Shown piece by piece: positions 18,949 to 25,381 of a stretch of 64,000 bases of DNA. The notes below the pieces were generated by a model, which was given only the letters and a program-made list of their open reading frames with translations, was not told the DNA's origin and made no database searches. Source of the DNA: Saccharopolyspora endophytica (lineage in GTDB: Bacteria; Actinomycetota; Actinomycetes; Mycobacteriales; Pseudonocardiaceae). Within the stretch, counting starts at the first letter, position 1, and each line of letters opens with the position of its first letter. Both the position numbers and the translations under genes were made by a program. Location: assembly GCF_018070075.1 (NCBI RefSeq), contig NZ_JAGPXE010000019.1, positions 1-64,000 of the forward strand, given 5' to 3'.

Positions 18949-19977
18949 GTGCCCACCATTCGGCACCAGTTGTCCCTCAACGAGAACTTCGCGGCACCCC
19001 TGCCCGGCGTGCGCGAGGCCATCGTGCACAGCTCCGACCGGGCCAACCTGACGCTCGACGCGATGTCGGCGGGGCTGACGCGCACCATCGCCGAGCACGT
19101 CGGGCTGGACTCCACCGAGGTGTTCGTCGGCCCGGGTTCGGGGGCGCTGCTCCAGCAGTTCCTCACGACCTTCGCCGGTGGCGGCGAGATCGTCCACGCC
19201 TGGCCCTCGTTCGAGATGTACCCGCTGCTGGTGCGCTGCGCAGGCGCGACGCCGGTCGCGGTGCCGCTGCGCGATGACGCCCACGACCTGGCCGCGATGG
19301 CCGACGCCGTCACCGACCGCACCAAGATCGTGCTGCTGTGCAACCCGAACAACCCGACGGGCACGGTGTTCGGGGACGACGAGGTGCGCGCGTTCCTCGA
19401 CCGGATCCCCTCGGGCGTGCGGGTTCTCATCGACGAGGCCTACGCGGACTTCGCCGATCGGTCCGCGATCGCCCGCGGCATCGATCTGGCCGCCGAGGAC
19501 CCCCGGGTGTCGGTGGTGCGCACGTTCTCCAAGTCCCACGGGCTGCTGGGGCTGCGGGTCGGCTACCTCGTCGCCAACGAGGCGGTGGTCAGCGCGCTCA
19601 CGCCGGGCTCGTACTTCTTCCGGGTCAGCACCGTGGCGCAGGACGCCGCGCTGGCCGCGCTGCGGGCCGAGGACGTCATGCGCGAGCAGTGCGCGGAGGT
19701 CGCCGCGCAGCGCGACCGGGTGCACACCGGGTTCACCGGGCTGGGCCTGGACGTCCCGCGAAGCCACGGCAACTTCCACTGGCTGCGCTTCGGCGAGGCC
19801 AACGACGAGTTCGTGCGGTTCTGCGACGAGTTCGGCGTGCAGGTGCGCACTCTCGCCGACGGCGCCGGCGTCCGGGTGACCGTCGGCACCGCCGAGGCCA
19901 ACGATCTGGTGCTGGACCTGACCCGGCGCTTCCTCGCCGGTGACAGGGCCGGCGCCCCGCAAACGGGTAGCGCGTGA
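18949..19977 (+). CDS. PLP-dependent aminotransferase, histidinol-phosphate-aminotransferase-like
   Basis: A 342-residue fold-type I aminotransferase of the HisC/CobC group. It opens with IRHQLSLNENFAAPLPG, has the CNPNNPTGTVF motif and DEAYADFAD, and holds the PLP-binding Lys near residue 194 in RTFSKSHGLLGLRVGY. Start GTG 18949 has GGAG 8 bases upstream; the in-frame ATG 33 bases earlier has no ribosome site. It leads an operon with a polyprenyl synthase, UbiA and an FAD monooxygenase, so it is unlikely to be the housekeeping histidine enzyme. It may supply or remove an amino group on the aromatic or amino-acid unit that is prenylated. Confidence 0.85.
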   Translation: MPTIRHQLSLNENFAAPLPGVREAIVHSSDRANLTLDAMSAGLTRTIAEHVGLDSTEVFVGPGSGALLQQFLTTFAGGGEIVHAWPSFEMYPLLVRCAGATPVAVPLRDDAHDLAAMADAVTDRTKIVLLCNPNNPTGTVFGDDEVRAFLDRIPSGVRVLIDEAYADFADRSAIARGIDLAAEDPRVSVVRTFSKSHGLLGLRVGYLVANEAVVSALTPGSYFFRVSTVAQDAALAALRAEDVMREQCAEVAAQRDRVHTGFTGLGLDVPRSHGNFHWLRFGEANDEFVRFCDEFGVQVRTLADGAGVRVTVGTAEANDLVLDLTRRFLAGDRAGAPQTGSA

Positions 19978-19978
19978 G

Positions 19979-20962
19979 ATGACCGACGACACCGGAATCG
20001 GCTCGCCGGAATGGGTGGAGCTGCTCAGCCGCGAGATGGGCAAGCGGTGGTCGGCGGTCGCCGATCGCACCGAGCAGATGGCCGGGCACGCGCTGCTGGC
20101 GCCGGGCAAGATGCTGCGGCCCGTGCTGCTGCTCACCTCCGCCGAGGCCACGGGCGGTGACAGCGCCCAGCTGCTCCCGGCCGCGCTGGCCGTGGAGTAC
20201 CTGCACGTGGCCACCCTGGTGCACGACGACATCATCGACGACGACCGGCTGCGCCGTGGCCGTCCCACCGTGCACGCCGAGTACGGCATGGCCGACGCGC
20301 TGGTCACCGGTGACTTCCTGATCCTGAACATGGTCACCTCCCTCTCGGAGTGCACGGCCGTACCGCCCGCGGCGGTGCTCGAAGCGGCGCGGGTGCTGGC
20401 CGGGGCGGGTTCCGACGTGTGCCGCGGCCAGGTCCGGGAGGCCGAGATGGCCGGTGACCTGAGCTGTCCGGTGAGCGACTACCTGGAGATGGCGGCGCTG
20501 AAGACGGGCGCGCTGTTCCGGGGCGCCTGCCGGGCCGGGGCGGTGCTGGCCGGAGCCACCGGCGAGCACGCCGACGCCGTCACGCGCTACGCCGAGCACC
20601 TGGGCGTGGGGTTCCAGATCTTCGACGATCTCCTTCCCTACCTGGGTGATTCGACCGGGAAGCCGGCCACCAGCGATGTCGCCAACCTGCGTCCCACCCA
20701 TCCGGTGCTCGTCGGCCACGAGGTCGCCGACGACGAGGGCAGGGAGCGGTTCGCCGAGGCGCTGTCGGGCCGCTTGCCCGCCGAGGAGTCCCACGCGCTG
20801 ATGCGCGAGCTGCTGATCGCCACCGGGGCGTTGGAGCGGAGCAGGCGGCGCGCGGCCGAGGAGATCGCGGCGGCGCGGGACAGCCTGGACGGTCTGCCGG
20901 GTGCGGCGGCGGTCGAGCAGATGCGCGGGATCGCCGAGCTGGCCATCGACCGGAGCCGGTAG
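19979..20962 (+). CDS. Polyprenyl diphosphate synthase (trans-IPPS)
   Basis: A 327-residue trans-prenyltransferase that extends allylic diphosphates with IPP. The first aspartate-rich motif HDDIIDDDRLRRGRP (about residues 81-95) is intact, as is the chain-binding ALKTGALFRGAC. The second motif, normally DDxxD, reads FDDLLPYLGD near residue 214, so its last Asp is Pro. Product length cannot be read off with confidence. ATG 19979 begins one base after the stop of the aminotransferase, implying translational coupling. It should make the prenyl donor for the adjacent UbiA enzyme or the substrate of the cyclase. Confidence 0.9.
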   Translation: MTDDTGIGSPEWVELLSREMGKRWSAVADRTEQMAGHALLAPGKMLRPVLLLTSAEATGGDSAQLLPAALAVEYLHVATLVHDDIIDDDRLRRGRPTVHAEYGMADALVTGDFLILNMVTSLSECTAVPPAAVLEAARVLAGAGSDVCRGQVREAEMAGDLSCPVSDYLEMAALKTGALFRGACRAGAVLAGATGEHADAVTRYAEHLGVGFQIFDDLLPYLGDSTGKPATSDVANLRPTHPVLVGHEVADDEGRERFAEALSGRLPAEESHALMRELLIATGALERSRRRAAEEIAAARDSLDGLPGAAAVEQMRGIAELAIDRSR

Positions 20963-20965
20963 GCC

Positions 20966-21943
20966 ATGCGCGACCGCTGGGCGCGCACGCGCCGAACCCT
21001 CTGGGCGCACGTGCAGACCTTCCGCCCGTACACGCTGTGCTACCCGGTGCTGGTGGGCGTGGCGGGCGCGGGCGTGACCGGTGAGGCCGGGCTCGCGGAG
21101 TTCGTCATCGCCGGGTTCGGCACGGCGTTCGGCTGGCTCGCCGCGCACTACCTCGGCGACTACTTCGACCGCGAGCTGGACCGGGTCGCCAAGCCGCAGC
21201 GGCCGATCCCGTCGGGCCGGCTGGCACCGGGCACCGCTCTCGCCTGCGGGATCGGTCTCGCCGTCGCCGCGACCGCCCTGCTGACCTGGGCGAACTTCCG
21301 GGCGCTGCCGCTGGTCGCGGTCGCGCTGTCGGGCGTGATCGCCTACAGCCGGTTCTGCAAGGCTCGGGGGCTGTCGGGGAACCTGGTGCGCGGTCTGATC
21401 ACGGCCACGGCGTTCCTCATCGGCGCGATGGTGGCCGCTCCCCTGCCCGGGTGGACCGCGCTCGGGCTGTCGCTGGTCTTCCTGCTGCACGACACGGCGT
21501 CGAACCTGGTCGGCACGATGCGCGACGTCGACGGCGACCGCGCGGCCGGGTACCGGTCGGTGCCGGTCCAACGCGGCCAGCGCTACGCCGCCCGGCTGTC
21601 GGTGCTGCTCTACGTCTCGGCGATCGGCATCGCCGCGCTGGCTCTCGCGCTGCCGCACCGGACCGGGTACCCGGTGCTGCTGGCGGTGGCGGGCTGCGCC
21701 GGGCTGATCGCGGTGCTGCCGCTGCTGCGGCTCGCGCCGACGCTGAGCCAGGCCCGCGCTCTGCGGGCCCACGAGGTGCTGGTCGCCGAACGCCTGGTGC
21801 TCGCCGCAGCGGTCCTCGCCGTCACCGTTCCCGTTGTCCCCGTGGTCGCGCTGCTGCTGCCGGTGCTGGTGTTCAGCGTCTGGACGCAGGCGGCGATGCG
21901 CTCGCGCCACGAGATCGCCGAGAAGGAGGCCCTGCCGACATGA
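20966..21943 (+). CDS. UbiA-family membrane prenyltransferase
   Basis: A 325-residue integral membrane protein with about nine hydrophobic segments. The two Mg-diphosphate motifs are present: HYLGDYFDRELDRVAKPQRP (about residues 61-80) and MRDVDGDRAAGYRS (about 182-195). UbiA enzymes move a prenyl chain onto an aromatic ring or glycerol, and some act as terpene cyclases. It starts 3 bp after the polyprenyl synthase and overlaps the FAD monooxygenase by ATGA. Together they suggest prenylation followed by epoxidation. The acceptor is not encoded by any obvious aromatic pathway in the window. Confidence 0.9.
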   Translation: MRDRWARTRRTLWAHVQTFRPYTLCYPVLVGVAGAGVTGEAGLAEFVIAGFGTAFGWLAAHYLGDYFDRELDRVAKPQRPIPSGRLAPGTALACGIGLAVAATALLTWANFRALPLVAVALSGVIAYSRFCKARGLSGNLVRGLITATAFLIGAMVAAPLPGWTALGLSLVFLLHDTASNLVGTMRDVDGDRAAGYRSVPVQRGQRYAARLSVLLYVSAIGIAALALALPHRTGYPVLLAVAGCAGLIAVLPLLRLAPTLSQARALRAHEVLVAERLVLAAAVLAVTVPVVPVVALLLPVLVFSVWTQAAMRSRHEIAEKEALPT

Positions 21944-23190
21944 GTTCCCCTGCCGCGGAGCGCGCGGACGTCGTGGTGTGCGGGGCGGGTGTGGGCGGCC
22001 TGGCCGCCGCGCACGCGCTCGGATCGCTGGGCCTGCGGGTCGTGGTCGCCGAGAAGCGCCCGACGGTGCCCAGGATCCCGAAGGGCGAGGTCCTGCAGCC
22101 CGGCGCGCTGCGGATCCTGGATGACTGGGGCATCAGCGAGGTCCTGGAAGACCGCGGCGCGGTGCGCCTCTCGTCGCTGGTCGCCGTGGAGGCCAAGGGC
22201 CGGATGGCGCTGGACTACGCGCAGCTGCCGGAGGGTTCGAACTGGCTGCTGTCGGCCGACCACGAGTCGATCCTGATGGCTCTGGCCGACCACCTGCCCG
22301 ACACCGTCGACCTCCGCCGGGCAACCCCGGTGCAGGACGTGGTCCGCGACGACGCCGGGCGCATCGCGGGAGTGGCGCTGAAGGGCTCGGGCGAGGTCTG
22401 GGCACCGCTGGTGGTGGCGGCCGACGGGGTGTCCTCGCGGTTGCGCCGGGCCGCGGGCATCGAGGCCGACCGCCAGGACTACCCGCACCGGCTCGTCGCG
22501 CTGGAGATCCCCGACGTCCCCGACGCCGCCCGCGAGGTCGTCGCCTACACCACCTCGCGCGGGCTGCGGATGCGCTACCCGCTGCCGGGCGACCGGGTCC
22601 GGCTCTACGTCCAGATCGAACCGGACGAGTTCCGGGGCGTGGGCCACGACGCGGTGCTGCGCTGGACCGACGAGCTGATCGCCGAACTGCCCGACCTGGC
22701 GGACTTCGGGGACCAGCTGAGGACGTGCGTGGCGGACCGGCAGACGCTCCCGGTGTCGCACTTCGAGGCCTCCGGGCTGTCGGCGCCGGGCATCGCGCTG
22801 GTCGGCGAATCGGCGCACTCGGTGCACCCGATGGCCGCGCAGGGCATGAACAGCGCCATCTACGACGCGCGCGCCCTGAGCGCCTGCCTCGCTGCGGAGT
22901 CCGATGTGGACACCGCGTTGCGCGAGTACGAGTCCCGACGCCTGCCCGAGATCAACCAGATCGGCACCATCAGCCACAACGCGGCGCGGATGCTCACCGA
23001 CCTGTCGTGGGTGGGTCGCACGATCGGACGTCGGGCGCTGCGCAACACCGGCGCCAACCAGCGGCTCAGCTTCACCGTCATGCACAACCTGTCCGGTCTG
23101 GGCCTGCACCCGCTGTCGCCGTTCGATCGGCTCTGCCAGCTCGGACTGCTGCCCGACCCGCGGTCGCGGCGCCGGCCCCGATGGGCATGA
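21940..23190 (+). CDS. FAD-dependent monooxygenase (UbiH/PHBH class), possible prenyl epoxidase
   Basis: A 416-residue group A flavoprotein monooxygenase. It has the Rossmann GAGVGGLAAAHALG near the N-terminus, the central VVAADGVSSRLRR (DG motif) and the C-terminal GESAHSVHPMAAQGMNSAIYDA (GD-type motif, about residue 288). ATG 21940 overlaps the UbiA stop. Given its neighbours (prenyl synthase, UbiA, cyclase-fold enzyme) it may epoxidise the terminal double bond of a prenyl chain before cyclisation, as in known meroterpenoid pathways; ring hydroxylation is the alternative. It ends 20 bp from the convergent methyltransferase gene. Confidence 0.88.
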   Translation: MSSPAAERADVVVCGAGVGGLAAAHALGSLGLRVVVAEKRPTVPRIPKGEVLQPGALRILDDWGISEVLEDRGAVRLSSLVAVEAKGRMALDYAQLPEGSNWLLSADHESILMALADHLPDTVDLRRATPVQDVVRDDAGRIAGVALKGSGEVWAPLVVAADGVSSRLRRAAGIEADRQDYPHRLVALEIPDVPDAAREVVAYTTSRGLRMRYPLPGDRVRLYVQIEPDEFRGVGHDAVLRWTDELIAELPDLADFGDQLRTCVADRQTLPVSHFEASGLSAPGIALVGESAHSVHPMAAQGMNSAIYDARALSACLAAESDVDTALREYESRRLPEINQIGTISHNAARMLTDLSWVGRTIGRRALRNTGANQRLSFTVMHNLSGLGLHPLSPFDRLCQLGLLPDPRSRRRPRWA

Positions 23191-23203
23191 GGACCGGCGC
23201 CGC

Positions 23204-23221
23204 GCAGGCCTCAGGGCCTGC
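23204..23221. terminator. Short stem-loop across the methyltransferase stop codon
   Basis: GCAGGCC-TCAG-GGCCTGC forms a perfect 7-bp stem with a tetraloop between convergent genes. It contains the minus-strand stop (23211-23213). A weak bidirectional terminator is plausible. Confidence 0.4.
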
Positions 23222-24224
23222 CGCACTCCACGACGACGAGGCCACCCGGCCAGGTCCGGGTCTCGATCACCTTCAGGCCCGCCTCGCCGGCCAGCACCTC
23301 GAAGTCGGCGACCGTGCGCTCCTGACCTCCCAGCAGCACCAGCGACTGCAGGTCGAAGGAGGTGTTCTGCTGGGCGTGGGCGTCGCCCGCGAGGACCTCC
23401 ACGATGACGACGCGACCGTCACCGGCGGCCTCGGCGCAGCGCCGCAGGATCGCGGCCGCGTTCTCGTCGTTCCAGTCCGTCAGCACGCGGGAGACGAGGT
23501 AGACGTCCCGGCCCTCCGGCAGCGCGTCGAAGAAGCTGCCCGGGACGAACCTGGCCCGCTCCGCGACCCCGGCCTCGGCCAGGAACACGTCGGCCTCCGC
23601 GGCGACCGCGGGCAGGTCGAGGACCTCGCCGTCCAGGTGCGGGTTGGCGCGGACGATCTCGGACAGCAGCGCACCCTGCCCGCCGCCGACGTCGATGACG
23701 CTGCGCACCGGCGCCCAGTCGAACTCCGCGGCCAGCACCGGCCCGGTCTGCCACGCGTAGGCGACCATGACGTCGCCGAAGAAGCGCCGCAGGTCGTCGT
23801 TGCGCTGGTAATCGTCCCAGAACGGGGTGCCGTGAACCGTTCCGTAGGCCGAGTTGCCGGTGCGGACGGAGTGCAGCATCCCGCTGAAGGCCATGTCCAT
23901 CCGGGCGCCCGGGCCGTCCAGGACCAGCCAGTCCTTGAGCCACGTGCCGTCCTCGGCCAGCAGCCGGCGCGACAGCGGCGTCAGCCCGTAGGAGCCCTCG
24001 CCGGTCTCGGCGAACAGGCCGATGCTCACGAGGTGGCGCAGCAGCCGTTCGAGGGATTCGCGGTGCGCGCCGGATTCGGTCGCGAGCGGGCCGATCTCGG
24101 TCGTGCCGCCGGCGATCAGCTCCGGCAGCCGCAGCGTCACCGCGACGCGGATGGCGAAAGGTGTTGCCAGGTCGATGAGCTTGGCGAGTTCGAGACTCGT
24201 TTCGCGCGATTCCTCGGAATCCAT
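23211..24224 (-). CDS. O-methyltransferase-fold protein (AdoMet class I, COMT/DnrK-like) without the catalytic His
   Basis: A 337-residue protein of the acetylserotonin/caffeate O-methyltransferase family: an N-terminal winged-helix dimerisation domain (LIDLATPFAIRVAVTLRLPELI, GLTPLSRRLL) followed by a Rossmann AdoMet domain with VIDVGGGQGALLSEI (about residue 176). The catalytic His, usually in LHDWDDE, is replaced: the sequence reads VLTDWNDENAAAIL. In this family such changes occur in members that have left O-methylation, for example the hydroxylase RdmB. Start ATG 24224. It is divergent from the TauD gene and lies inside the terpenoid cluster, so it is probably a tailoring enzyme with uncertain reaction. 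Confidence 0.85.
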   Translation of the reverse strand: MDSEESRETSLELAKLIDLATPFAIRVAVTLRLPELIAGGTTEIGPLATESGAHRESLERLLRHLVSIGLFAETGEGSYGLTPLSRRLLAEDGTWLKDWLVLDGPGARMDMAFSGMLHSVRTGNSAYGTVHGTPFWDDYQRNDDLRRFFGDVMVAYAWQTGPVLAAEFDWAPVRSVIDVGGGQGALLSEIVRANPHLDGEVLDLPAVAAEADVFLAEAGVAERARFVPGSFFDALPEGRDVYLVSRVLTDWNDENAAAILRRCAEAAGDGRVVIVEVLAGDAHAQQNTSFDLQSLVLLGGQERTVADFEVLAGEAGLKVIETRTWPGGLVVVECGRP

Positions 24225-24408
24225 GGATCTCTGCTTTCTTCCGGATTGAAGACCCGTCCGCCTCCGTGCTTTTCATCCTTACCGACCGCCGAACACCGCG
24301 TCAACGACAGCGGCGAGAACACGTCCGCACGCCGGGGAAACCGGCACGCGTTGGCGCGAGCCTGCACGAAAACCCTTGAGCACGAACGGAAGTTGAGGTG
24401 ACCGTCCC

Positions 24409-25245
24409 ATGACGAGCATCGACGTACGTCCCGCCTCCGGCGCGCTGGGCGCCGAGGTGCGCGGACTTGACCTGGAGTCGCTGACCGAGGACTCCTTCGC
24501 GCAGCTGCACGCGCTGCTGGTGGAGAACCTCGTGCTGTTCTTCCCCGAGGCCGAACAGCTCTCCCCCGAGGCGCACAAGGCGTTCGGCCGGTTCCTCGGC
24601 GAGCTGGAGGTGCACCCGTTCCTGCCCAAGCTGGACGGTCACGACGAGATCGTCGTCCTCGACTCCGATCAGGGCGCGAAGGCCGACGTCTGGCACACCG
24701 ACGTGACCTTCCAGGCGAGCCCGCCGATCGCCTCCATCCTGCAGATCGTGCAGTGCCCGCCGCGCGGCGGCGACACGATGTGGAGCAACCAGCACCTCGC
24801 CTACGAGAACCTCTCGGCACCGCTGCGGGACTTCCTCGAAGGGCTCACGGCCGTGCACGCCTTCACCCACCCCAACGGCACCGTCTTCGAGGCCGAGCAC
24901 CCGGTGGTCCGCGCTCACCCGGTCACCGGCAGGCGCTCCCTGTACGTCAACCGCATGTTCACCCTGCGCATCCCGCAGCTGCGCCGCGCCGAGAGCGACG
25001 CGCTGCTGGGCCACCTGTTCAGCTCCTCGGAACGCCCGGAAAACGTCTGCCGGTTCAGCTGGAAGCCCGGCGCGATCGCCATGTGGGACAACAGGGCGAC
25101 GCAGCACTACGCGGTCAACGACTACACCGAGCGCCGCGTCGGCCGCCGGGTCACCATCCTCGGCGACGTGCCGAAGGGCGAAGAACCGCGCTGGCCACAC
25201 CTGACCGACGCGACCACGGCGGCGGACTTCCGCAAGGACTCCTGA
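24409..25245 (+). CDS. TauD/TfdA-family Fe(II)/2-oxoglutarate dioxygenase
   Basis: A 278-residue non-haem iron oxygenase. The iron facial triad can be read as His and Asp in VWHTDVTF (about residues 95-97) and the distal His in RATQHYAVNDY (about 232); an Arg for 2-oxoglutarate follows in RRVGRRVTILG. Start ATG 24409 has GAGGTGA 7 bases upstream. Its closest family-wide features (FFPEAEQLSPEAHKAFGRF, CPPRGGDTMWSNQ) match taurine-dioxygenase-like proteins, but in this cluster it more likely hydroxylates or desaturates the terpenoid. It is followed by a strong terminator that closes the cluster. Confidence 0.9.
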   Translation: MTSIDVRPASGALGAEVRGLDLESLTEDSFAQLHALLVENLVLFFPEAEQLSPEAHKAFGRFLGELEVHPFLPKLDGHDEIVVLDSDQGAKADVWHTDVTFQASPPIASILQIVQCPPRGGDTMWSNQHLAYENLSAPLRDFLEGLTAVHAFTHPNGTVFEAEHPVVRAHPVTGRRSLYVNRMFTLRIPQLRRAESDALLGHLFSSSERPENVCRFSWKPGAIAMWDNRATQHYAVNDYTERRVGRRVTILGDVPKGEEPRWPHLTDATTAADFRKDS

Positions 25246-25251
25246 CCCGCG

Positions 25252-25280
25252 CGCTCCCCGGGCACCGCGCCCGGGGAGCG
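25252..25280 (+). terminator. Stem-loop terminator after the TauD gene
   Basis: CGCTCCCCGGG (25252-25262) pairs perfectly with CCCGGGGAGCG (25270-25280) around a 7-base loop, 7 bp after the stop codon. It separates the biosynthetic cluster from the next gene. Confidence 0.88.
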
Positions 25281-25304
25281 ATCGGGCGTGACCGGATCGG
25301 CGCA

Positions 25305-25334
25305 TTGTCACGCTCACCCCACCGCGGCTACGCT
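25305..25334 (+). promoter_or_regulatory. Probable sigma70-type promoter of the 928-residue membrane protein
   Basis: TTGTCA (25305-25310) and TACGCT (25329-25334) are separated by 18 bp and stand about 48 bp before the chosen start codon. Confidence 0.5.
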
Positions 25335-25381
25335 CGTCGCTTCTTCGTCTGCCTTAGTGCGCAATGTGGGGATTGGGCTTT

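Noticed and set aside
18949-19977. The aminotransferase as the housekeeping histidine-biosynthesis HisC.
   Set aside because: No his genes are adjacent and it leads an operon of prenyl-chain and oxidation genes.
24409-25245. The TauD gene as a taurine-use gene.
   Set aside because: No sulfonate transporter genes are nearby and it is closed off together with the terpenoid genes by a terminator.
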